64,000 bases of DNA, from the NCBI GenBank assembly GCA_027587225.1, contig JAPDDQ010000001.1, positions 186,001 to 250,000 of the forward strand. Direction: 5' to 3'. This stretch comes from Solirubrobacter taibaiensis. GTDB lineage: Bacteria; Actinomycetota; Thermoleophilia; Solirubrobacterales; Solirubrobacteraceae. A program made the translations under genes and the position numbers. The notes below the pieces were generated by a model. That model saw nothing but the letters and a program-made list of their open reading frames with translations, was not told the origin of the DNA and searched no databases. Every line of letters starts with the position of its first letter. The first letter of the stretch is position 1. This document shows, in pieces, positions 1-8,500 of the stretch.

Positions 1-1
1 C

Positions 2-457
2 ATCACCGAGCATCCCACGCGGGAGGGCAAGCTCTGCTGCTGCTGCTGCCGTCGTGCTGGACGCGTTCTCGCGAGCACCCAGACCACCACGCTCGTGCTC
101 AACGCGCTCGGCATGGCCACCCTCCGGCGCATCCCCGCCGGCGAGCTGATCATCCATACCGATCGCGGCGTCCAGTTCACGTCCTGGGCCTTCAGCCAAA
201 CGTCCGTGGCGCCGGCATGGCCTCATCGATGGGTGCTGTCGGCAGCCCCTACGGCAATGCCATGGTCGAATCGTTCCGGGCCCGATGCAAGTCGAGCTGT
301 TCCACCGCCACAGCTGGGGGAAGACCCGGATCGAGCTCGCCATCGCCATCCGCGACCACATCGAGCTCTTCACAACACGCGGCGCCGACACAGCTCCCGA
401 GCCATGCTCACCCCGACCGAACACGAACACCCACACACCACGACTAACGCCGCCTGA
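2..457 (+). pseudogene. IS3-family transposase (integrase core) remnant, frameshifted
   Basis: This is the catalytic-domain half of an IS3-family DDE transposase, already broken. Pieces that belong together lie in different frames. ITEHPTREGKL is in frame 2 (from base 2) and VVLDAFSR in frame 3 (about 51-74). ALGMATLRRIPAGELIIHTD and the following GVQFTSWAF are in frame 2 (about 107-195). MGAVGSPYGNAMVESFRAR is in frame 1 (about 228-286), ELFHRHSWGKTRIELAIAIR in frame 3 (about 291-350), and NTRRRHSS...MLTPTEHEH in frame 2 up to the stop at 457. The family's typical order (DITEHPTREG, HTDRGVQFTS, NAMVESF, ELAIAI, HNTRRRHS) is kept, so at least four indels separate the pieces. One sits at a run of five CTG units (34-48). 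The 5' part lies outside the window. Bases 458-617 hold no gene that I can see. Confidence 0.85.
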
Positions 458-617
458 CCCGAGACCCTCGACTCCACAAACCCGCGGCGGATCAGATGTC
501 CGAAAGCGGGGGAACTGCGGTGTCCGGCCGTGGCCAACTTTAGTGCGCTCGGTTCTGCGCCCGTGAGTACGCGCCTTGAGAGCGAGTGCCCGCTCATGCG
601 CCGAACTCGCGAACCCT

Positions 618-1016
618 TCAGGCTCGTGGCTTCTCTCCGCTCAGGCGCTCGCGGGCGTCGCCCCAGGAGATCGGGAGGTCGATGCTCTCGGCGGTCCAGA
701 ACTCGAACGCCGACTCGTCGGTGTGGTCGCGGAAGCGCCTCATGATGGTGCGGTGGGGGTCACGGACGACGAACATCATCAGGGTCTCGCGGTCCTCCCA
801 GGCGCTGAGGGTCAGGAACGTCCGGGTGAACGGGTTGGCATGTAGTCTGAGGCCGAGTACGCCCGGGGCGCGGTACGCCTGCCAGCAGATGCGCAGGGAA
901 CTGATGAGGAACTCTGGAACGTGACGCGGGGAGCACAAATGAAAGCGCGACGCCATCACGAGGATCTCTCGGTCTGGCGCCGCCGAGTTGGCCGTAATCC
1001 ACGGAAGCCGCAGCAT
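618..1016 (-). CDS. DUF3291-like / ABM-superfamily small protein
   Basis: A 132-aa protein with the look of the DUF3291 group, which belongs to the dimeric alpha/beta-barrel (antibiotic biosynthesis monooxygenase-like) superfamily. It has a SRF..CSPRHVPEFL opening, a central TFLTLSAWEDRETLMMFV segment, then DPHRTIMRRF and a closing FEFWTAE. Its biochemical role is unknown. The ATG at 1016 overlaps the carboxyltransferase stop as TGATG, which argues for translational coupling; an internal ATG at 956 (MASRFHLCSP) is an alternative start and fits the family length better. As the third gene of the minus-strand operon it may act on an acyl intermediate or be a stress-type accessory. That is inference. 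Confidence 0.7.
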   Translation of the reverse strand: MLRLPWITANSAAPDREILVMASRFHLCSPRHVPEFLISSLRICWQAYRAPGVLGLRLHANPFTRTFLTLSAWEDRETLMMFVVRDPHRTIMRRFRDHTDESAFEFWTAESIDLPISWGDARERLSGEKPRA

Positions 1017-2542
1017 CAGAGGGGGATGTTGCGGACACGCGTCCGGCGGTCGGCGTCGAGGGGGAGGGCGGCTAGCGCGGCGGCGAGGCGCGGGCGCGTG
1101 TCCCCGGGCAGGATGACCTCATCGATGTGGCCGTCGCGGGCGGCGGCCTTGGCTCCAAGGTGGCGTGCGGCGTAGTCCTCAGCCAGGCGGCGACGTTCGT
1201 CGGCCGGGTCGGTGGCCTCGGCGAGTCGGCGCTTGTGGACGACTCCCACGGCTTGCTCGGCGCCCATGATGCCAATCTCGGCGCGGGTCCAGGCGAGCGT
1301 GAGATCGGCGCCGATGTCGCGCGAGTTCATGGTGATATAGGCGCCGCCGAAAGCCTTGCGCAAGACGACGGTGATGCGGGGAACGCTGGCTTCGGCGAAC
1401 GCGTGCAAGAGCTTGGCGCCGTGGCGGATCACGCCGATTCGCTCTTGGGAGGAGCCGGGCAGGAAGCCGGGCGTGTCGACGAGCACAACGAGGGGGATGC
1501 CGAACGCGTTGCACAAGCGGACGAAGCGGGCGCCCTTCTGAGAGGCCTCGGCATCGATCACCCCGCCCATGTTGCGAGGTTGGTTCGCGACGATGCCGAC
1601 GGGGGCGCCTTCGATGCGGGCGAACGCGGTGACGAGGTTCTCGGCCCATTGCGGTGCGAGCTCGAGGATCGAGTCGGCGTCCACGATGCCCGCGAGGGGT
1701 TCACGGACGTCGTAGACGCGGCGGCCGTCGAGCGGGACGCAAGTCCCGGGGTCCGGCCCGCTGGGCTCCGACGTCGCTGTGGTAGGCAGTGGGGCGCCGG
1801 CGCTCTGGGGCAGGTACGACAACAGCCTGCGGACGACCTGGATCGCGTCGAGGTCGGTGTCGACGGCGAACTGGCAGACGCCATTGCGGGCGTGCACGTC
1901 GGGGCCGCCCAGGTCGGCCGTCGTGACGTCCTCGCCGGTGACCTCGCGGACCACGCTCGGGCCGGTGAGGAACATGGCGGCCGCACCGGTCATGACGACG
2001 AAGTCGGTCAACGCGGGCGAGTAGCAGCCGCCGCCGGCCGAAGTGCCGGTGATCACCGAGATCTGGGGCAAGTCGCCGGACATCGCGACGTGCTCGTAGA
2101 AGATCCGGCCGTAGCCGTTGAGGGCCGCCGTGCCCTCCTGCATGCGGGCGCCGCCGGACTCGACGAATCCGATCACGGGCACACGCGCGCGGCGCGCGAG
2201 CCGTTGGACACGGACGATGCTGTCGGCGTGCGCGGCGCCCAGCGAGCCCCCGGCGAAGGCAGAGTCCTGCGCGAAGCAGAAGATCGGGCGACCGCCGACG
2301 CGACCGGAGGCCGCGACGACGCCGTCGCCGACGCGTGCCTTCTCGCCCATCGAGCCGGACATGATCCCGGAGCGCAGCACATGCAGGCTGCCTTCGTCGC
2401 ACAGCATCTGCAGGCGCTGCAGTGGGCGCAGTCGCGCCGGCTCCGCCGACGGGGAGCGGCGGGCGAGCGCCGGGGCAGGCGGCGCCTCAGCGTCCACGTG
2501 CGCGTCGCAGACGAGCGCGGCGAGCAGTTCGGCGTCGCTCAT
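1016..2542 (-). CDS. Acyl-CoA carboxylase carboxyltransferase (beta) subunit
   Basis: A 508-aa carboxyltransferase of the propionyl/acetyl-CoA carboxylase beta family, with the usual length of about 510-540 aa and two crotonase-fold halves. Visible signatures are GFVESGGARMQEG (N-half acyl-CoA site), TGTSAGGGCYSPALTDF (oxyanion-hole glycines), GPSVVREVTGEDVT, and in the C-half LVDTPGFLPG and RKAFGGAYITMNS. The family transfers CO2 from biotin to acetyl- or propionyl-CoA, giving malonyl- or methylmalonyl-CoA. The ATG at 2542 overlaps the upstream stop by ATGA. No biotin carboxylase or biotin carrier gene lies in the window, so the partner must be encoded elsewhere. Divergence from a PUFA-synthase-like operon suggests it supplies extender units. 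Substrate choice cannot be read from sequence by eye. Confidence 0.93.
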   Translation of the reverse strand: MSDAELLAALVCDAHVDAEAPPAPALARRSPSAEPARLRPLQRLQMLCDEGSLHVLRSGIMSGSMGEKARVGDGVVAASGRVGGRPIFCFAQDSAFAGGSLGAAHADSIVRVQRLARRARVPVIGFVESGGARMQEGTAALNGYGRIFYEHVAMSGDLPQISVITGTSAGGGCYSPALTDFVVMTGAAAMFLTGPSVVREVTGEDVTTADLGGPDVHARNGVCQFAVDTDLDAIQVVRRLLSYLPQSAGAPLPTTATSEPSGPDPGTCVPLDGRRVYDVREPLAGIVDADSILELAPQWAENLVTAFARIEGAPVGIVANQPRNMGGVIDAEASQKGARFVRLCNAFGIPLVVLVDTPGFLPGSSQERIGVIRHGAKLLHAFAEASVPRITVVLRKAFGGAYITMNSRDIGADLTLAWTRAEIGIMGAEQAVGVVHKRRLAEATDPADERRRLAEDYAARHLGAKAAARDGHIDEVILPGDTRPRLAAALAALPLDADRRTRVRNIPL

Positions 2543-2763
2543 GGCGCAGACGCCTGGCCGAGGTGTTCGAGCGCCGCGGCCTCGCGGTCGGCCGCCGCGA
2601 CGTAGACAGCGTAGGCGTCAGCCCGGCGCGTCGCGCTCGCGTCGTTCCACCACCCCAGTGCAAGCTCGGCTTCGTCGCTGGCCGCGCGCCAGGCGCGCTC
2701 GATGGTCAGCCGCTCGGTCGCGGGGGGCGATTCGGTCTCCAGGTCTTTCGGGGTGATCTCCAT
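2539..2763 (-). CDS. Small protein (74 aa) preceding the carboxyltransferase
   Basis: A 74-aa protein starting at ATG 2763 behind a purine-rich ribosome site (GAGGAAAGG, 6 bases upstream) and ending in an ATGA overlap with the carboxyltransferase. It is largely helical, rich in Ala/Glu/Arg, with the segment RAWRAASDEAELALGWWND. Actinobacterial acyl-CoA carboxylases often carry a small epsilon subunit encoded next to beta. This protein sits in that position and has that size, but I do not see the usual epsilon motif, so I leave it as an unnamed carboxylase-associated protein. The much longer open frame upstream of ATG 2763 runs antisense to the oxidoreductase gene and is not coding. Confidence 0.7.
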   Translation of the reverse strand: MEITPKDLETESPPATERLTIERAWRAASDEAELALGWWNDASATRRADAYAVYVAAADREAAALEHLGQASAP

Positions 2764-2868
2764 GTTTCCTTTCCTCACCGTCATTTGACCCAATGGAGAC
2801 CCCCATGACGCGGGCTGATACCCGGGCGGCGCACGTATCAACAATCGCGCGCAAGGGCTCCACGGGAC
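2764..2868. promoter_or_regulatory. Divergent spacer between carboxylase operon and lipid-synthase operon
   Basis: These 105 bases separate the minus-strand carboxylase operon from the first plus-strand ORF of the lipid operon, so promoters for both must lie here or in the 2869-3114 stretch. I cannot point to convincing -35/-10 hexamers. The call rests on gene arrangement only. Confidence 0.4.
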
Positions 2869-3027
2869 ATGTGGCAAGACAACGAGAAAGCCCCACCTCG
2901 GCCCGAGCGCGAACGCGAGTTGCCGGTACTGGGCGAATGGCCGTACGACGAAGAGACCGTGGGCATCGGGTTCTTTCCCGAGGAGGTCGGGCTGCGCCGA
3001 GTGCGTCCCGACCGGCCAGCGGACTAG
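2869..3027 (+). CDS. Possible small acidic protein (52 aa)
   Basis: ATG 2869 to TAG 3025-3027 encodes 52 residues: an Arg/Glu-rich N-terminal half, then LPVLGEWPYDEETVGIGFF and a Pro/Arg-rich tail. Third codon positions are mostly G or C, as in real genes here. The Shine-Dalgarno sequence is weak. It is the first plus-strand ORF after the divergent spacer and lies 88 bases before the oxidoreductase start. I recognise no family. It may be a genuine small protein or a chance ORF in a leader. Confidence 0.4.
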   Translation: MWQDNEKAPPRPERERELPVLGEWPYDEETVGIGFFPEEVGLRRVRPDRPAD

Positions 3028-3114
3028 TTGCCGAACGCACGTATCAGGCGGCGCCGGAAACCTATCCATAGGGCGTCGATGAAACGTGTTGATCCACACT
3101 GGAAAGAGGCCGCT

Positions 3115-4422
3115 GTGAGTTCCAAGCAGAGGGTGGCAGTGATTGGCGCAGGAATAGCCGGACTGTCCGCCGCCTATCACCTGCGCGACGACGCGGAAGT
3201 GACGATCTTTGAGCGCAACGACTACGTGGGTGGTCATGCTCACACAGTCACTGTGACCGAGGGGTCGCGTGAGATCGGCATCGACACGGCGTTTGTGGTG
3301 TGCAACGGACGCACCTATCCGCAATTGATGCAGTTTTTCACTGAACTCGACGTCGATCTGTGCGATCACACGGGCGGGTTCAACTTCTTCGATCTCGACA
3401 CCGGTGTGCAGTTCGGCTCCGAGGAGTTCGAGCTCACCGAGGAGCAGGTCGCGAAGCGCTATCCGGCCGAGTTTCTGACGATGTGGCGCGACGCGGAGCG
3501 TTTTCACCGCGAGGCGCCGCGGGACTTCCTGCGCCGGCGCGCTGACGTGTCGCTGGCCGAGTACCTGGACACCAACGGCTACAGCGCGGAGTTTCGCTAC
3601 GGCTACGTGGTGCTGCTCGCCACCGCCGTCTGGTCGGTGCCGGCCGAGTTGATTTGGGAGTTGCCCGCGAGCACGCTGATCGCGTTCTACATGGCCCATG
3701 ATCCGGGCGGGCTCGGCGGCCGCAGCGTGGCGTGGAAGACGGTCGCCAACGGCAGCGCGAGCTACGTTCGACGCGCGCTCGAGGTTATAGGCGCCGATGT
3801 GCGCACGTGCAGCGAGATCGTGGCCGTGCGCGAGACCGACACGGGTGTGGAGGTCGTGACGCCGGGCGGCATCGAGCATTTCGACCAGGTGGTCGTGGCG
3901 ACGCACGCCGACGAGGCCTCGCGGCTGGCAACCGACCGCCCGGACGCGCGGGCTTACCTGGACCGCGTCGCCTACAGCCGCACCCACGCCGTGTTGCACA
4001 CCGACCCCTCGGTGGTGCCCGGCGATCGCTCACGCTGGCAGAGTTGGAACTACGGTCGGGCCACGCGCGAAGGCCGGACGCAGTCGTGGGTGGCCTATTA
4101 CATGAACCGCCTGCAGGGCTTCACCTCCGAGCACGACTATTTCGTGACACTCGACTGTCCGCTCCAGATCGACCCCGACCGGGTCATCCGTGAAATGCAC
4201 TTCACCCATCCGATCATCACTTGTGAAGTGCGCGCCATGCAGGATGACATTTACCATCTCAACAACCGTTCGCGTGTGAAGTTCTGCGGCTCCTACTTTC
4301 ACTCGCGCAAGATCGGGCCCGACCTGATCGGCTCACATGAGTCCGCGTTCTCGTCCGGTGTCCACGCCGCCGCCGCAATTCTGCGCTCCGCACCGGCCAA
4401 TCAGTCCGCCGTCAGCGTCTGA
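3115..4422 (+). CDS. FAD-dependent oxidoreductase, COG2907-like (amine-oxidase fold)
   Basis: A 435-aa flavoprotein. The N-terminus carries a Rossmann dinucleotide motif (VAVIGAGIAGLSAAYHL) followed by FERNDYVGGHAHTV, and the C-terminus ends with IGPDLIGSHESAFSSG, the usual closing FAD contact. The GGHAHTV, IDTAFVVCNGRTYP and FNFFDLD stretches match the COG2907 group of NAD/FAD-binding proteins, often encoded beside lipid-modifying enzymes such as cyclopropane synthases, though few have a proven reaction. I chose GTG 3115 because GGAAAGAGG lies 5 bases upstream; ATG 3079 and TTG 3028 are weaker. Position at the head of the PUFA-type operon suggests redox work on the lipid chain (desaturation or isomerisation), which is inference. 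Confidence 0.85.
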   Translation: MSSKQRVAVIGAGIAGLSAAYHLRDDAEVTIFERNDYVGGHAHTVTVTEGSREIGIDTAFVVCNGRTYPQLMQFFTELDVDLCDHTGGFNFFDLDTGVQFGSEEFELTEEQVAKRYPAEFLTMWRDAERFHREAPRDFLRRRADVSLAEYLDTNGYSAEFRYGYVVLLATAVWSVPAELIWELPASTLIAFYMAHDPGGLGGRSVAWKTVANGSASYVRRALEVIGADVRTCSEIVAVRETDTGVEVVTPGGIEHFDQVVVATHADEASRLATDRPDARAYLDRVAYSRTHAVLHTDPSVVPGDRSRWQSWNYGRATREGRTQSWVAYYMNRLQGFTSEHDYFVTLDCPLQIDPDRVIREMHFTHPIITCEVRAMQDDIYHLNNRSRVKFCGSYFHSRKIGPDLIGSHESAFSSGVHAAAAILRSAPANQSAVSV

Positions 4423-4460
4423 CGCTCACTCGCTTCCGAATTCAGGAGACATTTCGTCCG

Positions 4461-4736
4461 ATGTCCGAACAGACTCAACTTAGCGCCGCAACCGTCATGC
4501 AGTGGCTCGCGGGCAAGCTCGCCGAACGGCTGGGCACCGACCCCGCTGAGGTCGACGTCAACCAATACTTCGACGACTTTGACCTCGACTCGACCGAGGC
4601 CCTGATCCTCGCGGGCGAGATGGAGACCTGGCTCGGCTACGAGCTCGAGACCACCGCGCTCTGGTATCACCCGACGATCGCCTCCTTGGCGGAGTACATC
4701 GCCGAGGAGCACACCACCCGTGCGCCGCAGGGCTGA
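4461..4736 (+). CDS. Free-standing acyl carrier protein
   Basis: A 91-aa carrier protein. The four-helix pattern is clear, with the phosphopantetheine attachment serine at S44 in DDFDLDSTEALILAGEME and the closing helix WYHPTIASLAEYIAEE. The DST form resembles carrier domains of polyketide and loading systems more than the primary fatty-acid ACP. An AGGAG lies upstream but at long spacing (about 14 bases). It overlaps the thioesterase start by 17 bases, so the two are probably made together. Likely role: holding a starter, or receiving the finished chain from the megasynthases. It would be activated by the Sfp-type transferase encoded at 23600-24406. Confidence 0.92.
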   Translation: MSEQTQLSAATVMQWLAGKLAERLGTDPAEVDVNQYFDDFDLDSTEALILAGEMETWLGYELETTALWYHPTIASLAEYIAEEHTTRAPQG

Positions 4737-5574
4737 ACAAGCCGCGATCTCGCGACTGGCCGGGAAGGGGCGCGTCGAGGTCTGCGTGATTCACCCCGGC
4801 GCGCTTCCGGTCAGCTGCTGGAGGGCGCTGGCCGACCAGCTCGCGCCCGAGACATCGGCGTGCCTGCTCGAACTCGACGCGGTTGCCGAGTACCGTGACG
4901 CCGCGCTCGTCAGCGGACCGCCGGCGATCTCCGTCGACGAGATCGCGGACCGCCTCTGCACGGACCTCGAGCTCGTCGGGCTGAGCGACACGCTGACGCT
5001 CGTCGGCTGGTCGTTCGGCGGCGTGATCGCGTACGCGATGGCGGACCGGATTCCCGCTCGGGTCGTGCTGCTCGACAGCGTCGCGCCGGTGGGGCCGTTC
5101 GCGCAGAGCAACGATTCGATCGCCACCGCCGTGCTCTTGGACTGGTTCGCGATGTACCTCGGCGCGCGCCGCGGGGCGACGCTCGCGATCGACGTCCGCG
5201 AGCTGCGGCGCCCGTTCGACGAGGCGCTCGCGCACGTGCTGCGCGCGGGCGTCGCGTGCGGCGCGCTGCGCACGGATACGCCGCTCGCCGGACTACGTAA
5301 GGCGTACGAGACTTACGCCGCCGGCCTGTATCGCAACAACGACCTGGCGCGCGCCTATCGCGCCGAGCCGAGCGCCCGCCCGCTGATGCTGCTCAAGGCC
5401 TCCCACAGCCTGTTGACCGAGCCGTGGCTGGGCTGGGACCTGCTGGCCGAGGTGCAGCTCATGACCGTGCCGGGTGATCACTACACGCTGCTCAGTGACG
5501 GCTTGGCGTTCGCGCCGCTCGCGCGCGCCCTGCGCCACCTGACCGCCGCGCCTCCCACCTCCTCCGACTGCTGA
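4720..5574 (+). CDS. Type II-like thioesterase (alpha/beta hydrolase)
   Basis: A 284-aa thioesterase of the polyketide/non-ribosomal-peptide type. The nucleophile elbow GWSFGG puts the catalytic serine at S98, and PGDHYTLL places the catalytic histidine at about H254. An acidic partner is plausible in the LLKASHSLL region but not certain. The start is GTG 4720, inside the ACP gene, with GAGGAG (4704-4709) ten bases before it. Expected job: hydrolysing the acyl chain from ACP or clearing stalled carrier proteins. PUFA synthases often lack a separate type II thioesterase, so its presence points to release as a free acid or to proofreading. Confidence 0.88.
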   Translation: MRRRAEQAAISRLAGKGRVEVCVIHPGALPVSCWRALADQLAPETSACLLELDAVAEYRDAALVSGPPAISVDEIADRLCTDLELVGLSDTLTLVGWSFGGVIAYAMADRIPARVVLLDSVAPVGPFAQSNDSIATAVLLDWFAMYLGARRGATLAIDVRELRRPFDEALAHVLRAGVACGALRTDTPLAGLRKAYETYAAGLYRNNDLARAYRAEPSARPLMLLKASHSLLTEPWLGWDLLAEVQLMTVPGDHYTLLSDGLAFAPLARALRHLTAAPPTSSDC

Positions 5575-5582
5575 CACACACT

Positions 5583-8500
5583 ATGAACCCCTCATCGCTC
5601 CCGGACCCGGATCGGCGGCTCGCCCGCACTCCGATCGCCATCGTCGGCCTCGCCGGCCTCTACCCGAAGTCGCACGACCTGCGCGCGTTCTGGCGCAACG
5701 TCGTCGATGCGGCCGACTGCATCGAGGACGTGCCCGCAACGCATTGGAACCCGGACGACTATTACGACGCGGACCCGCGAGCGGAGGACAAGACCTACTG
5801 CAAGCGCGGCGGGTTCATGCCCGACGTCGCGTTCAACCCGCTCGAGTTCGGCATGCCGCCGAACACGCTCGAGGTCACTGACGTGCTGCAGTTGCTGAGC
5901 CTGATGGTGGCGCGCGACACGCTTGCTGACGCCGGGGTGGACGCCGGGTCTTTCGACCGCTCGCGCACCGGCGTCGTGCTCGGCATCACCGGCGCCAACC
6001 AGCTCACGCAGCCGCTCTCCGCGCGCCTGCAGACGCCGGTCATCAAGGACGTCGTCCGTAGCTGCGGGCTGGATGAACGCACGGCGGACGAGATCGCCCA
6101 GCGGTTCAAGCGGGCCTACATCCCGTGGGAGGAGAACTCCTTCCCCGGCATGCTCGGCAACGTCGTCGCGGGCCGGATCGCCAACCGGCTTGACCTGGGC
6201 GGCATGAACTGCACGGTCGACGCCGCCTGCGCGAGCTCGTTGGCCGCCATCAAGCTCGCCGCCAGCGAGCTGATCGAGGGCCGCGCCGACCTGATGCTCA
6301 CGGGCGGCTGCGACGCCGAGAACACGATCTTGATGTACATGTGCTTCAGCAAGACGCCGGCGCTGTCGCGTTCCGGGCAGATTCGCCCGTTCGATCAGCA
6401 AGCCGACGGCACGCTGATCGGCGAGGGCATCGGCATGCTGGCGCTCAAGCGGCTCGCCGACGCCGAGCGGGATGGCGATCGTGTCTATGCGGTGCTGCGC
6501 GGGATCGGCACGTCGAGCGACGGCCGCTTCAAGAGCATCTACGCACCGCGCGCCGAGGGCCAGCAACTGGCGCTGCGCCGTGCGTACGCCGACGCGGACT
6601 GCGGCCCGGAGTCGGTTGAGCTGTTCGAGGCCCACGGCACGGGGACGGTCGTCGGCGACGCCACCGAGCTCTCGGCGCTGCGTGCCGTGTGCGAGGAGGC
6701 CGGCGCCGCGCCGCAGACCGCCGCGATCGGCAGCGTAAAGTCGCAGATCGGGCACACGAAGGCAGCGGCAGGCGCCGCGGGCATGATCAAGCTCGCGCTC
6801 GCGCTCTATCACCGCGTACTGCCGCCGACGATCAACGTCGAGCAGCCGCACGAGTCGATCGGCGGGGCGTCGGCTCCGTTCTACGTCAACACGCAGACGC
6901 GCCCCTGGGTCCGTGACCCGGAGCACTTGGTGCGGCGCGCGGCGATCTCGTCATTCGGCTTCGGTGGCACGAACTTTCACATGGTGCTGGAGGAGGGCCC
7001 GACATCCGCCGACACCGATGGCGTGCTCCACGACGCGGCGCGCGTGCACCTCTGGCACGCCGCGACGCCGGACGAATTGCTGGTCAAGCTGGAGTCTGGG
7101 GCGCCGGCCCTCGGCGGTGGTGCGCTCCCCGCCGGCGACGCCCGCGTGGGACTCGTCGCGCGCACCGAGGCCGAACTCGACGACCTGCGGGCAACCGCCA
7201 TTGTGGAGCTGCGGACGCATCGCGACGCGGACGCTTGGAGTCACCCTAGAGGCATTCACTACCGCCGCAGCGCGCGGCCGGGTGCCGAGAAGGTTGCGGC
7301 GCTGTTCGCCGGGCAGGGCAGTCAGTACTTGAACATGGGCTTGCAGGCTGCGCTCAACGTCCCGCCGGTTCGCGACGCCTTCGACGCCGCCAATGTCCAT
7401 GTAGACGCCTCGCCGACGCTCGCCCGCACGGTCTTTCCCGTGCCGGCGTTCGAAGCCGGCGCGGCCAGCTCGCAGGTGCAGCAGCTGTGCCAGACGCGCT
7501 ACGCACAACCGGCCATCGGCGCGCTCTCGGTCGGGCAGTACCGGTTCCTATGCGACCGCGGGTTCGCGCCCGACGGGTTCCTCGGACACTCGTTCGGCGA
7601 GCTGACCGCGCTCTGGGCGGCCGGCTGCTTCGACGACGACGCGTTCTTCCGGCTCGCCGCGGCTCGCGGCCGCGCGATGGCGCCGGTCGGCCAGGGAGAG
7701 GCGGGCGCGATGGCCGCCTTGCATGCGCCGGAGAGCGTCGCGCGAGAGCTCGCGGCCGCCGCGGGGGTAGACGTCTGCAACGTCAACGCGTCTGACCAGG
7801 TCGTCGTCGGCGGCGCGAGTGCCGAGATCGACCACTTCGTCGCGACGTGCGCGGCGCGTGACCTGCAGGCGCAGCGACTGAACGTCGCGGCCGCGTTCCA
7901 CACGCGCTTCGTCGCCCATGCGGTGGACGCGTTCCGGACGACGGTGGAAGCCGTCCCGTTCGTGGCACCGGCACGCCCCGTGTACGCGAACACGCCCGGC
8001 GCCGCGTACGGCGACGACGCGGCGGCCAACCGGCGGGTGCTCGCCGAGCAACTACGCAAACCGGTGCATTTTGCCGCGCAGGTCGAGGCGATGTACGCCG
8101 CCGGCTTCCGCGTGTTCGTCGAGTTCGGCCCCAAGAACGTGCTCGGCCAGTTGGTCCAACGCACACTCGCCGGGCGCGACGCGGTCGTGATCTCCTGCGA
8201 CGGCGGCCCGGCGCGTGACAGCGACCTCGCCCTCAAGCAGGCCGCCGCGCAGCTCGCGGTCCTCGGGCTGGGGCTCGACGACCTGAATGTCCACTCCCTT
8301 GACCCTCAGCCGCGGCCCGAAAGGAAGGGAATGACCATCCCGCTCAACGGCATCAACCACGTGTCAGAGGCCCGCCTTGCCGCGTACCGCGCTTCGCTCG
8401 CGGAGGACTTCGCGACGACCACGTCGGGGACTTCCGCGACGTCGGCGAGCGCGAACCCCGACGCGCTCCTGCAGGCCCACGCCGACCTGACCGACCGCTG

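Noticed and set aside
1127-2605. Plus-strand 492-codon open frame
   Set aside because: Antisense shadow of the carboxyltransferase; composition is Gly/Asp/Arg repeats with no motif, and the opposite strand is a clear enzyme.
2764-3999. Long minus-strand in-frame extension upstream of the 74-aa gene
   Set aside because: Runs antisense to the oxidoreductase; the ATG at 2763 with a good ribosome site explains the small gene.
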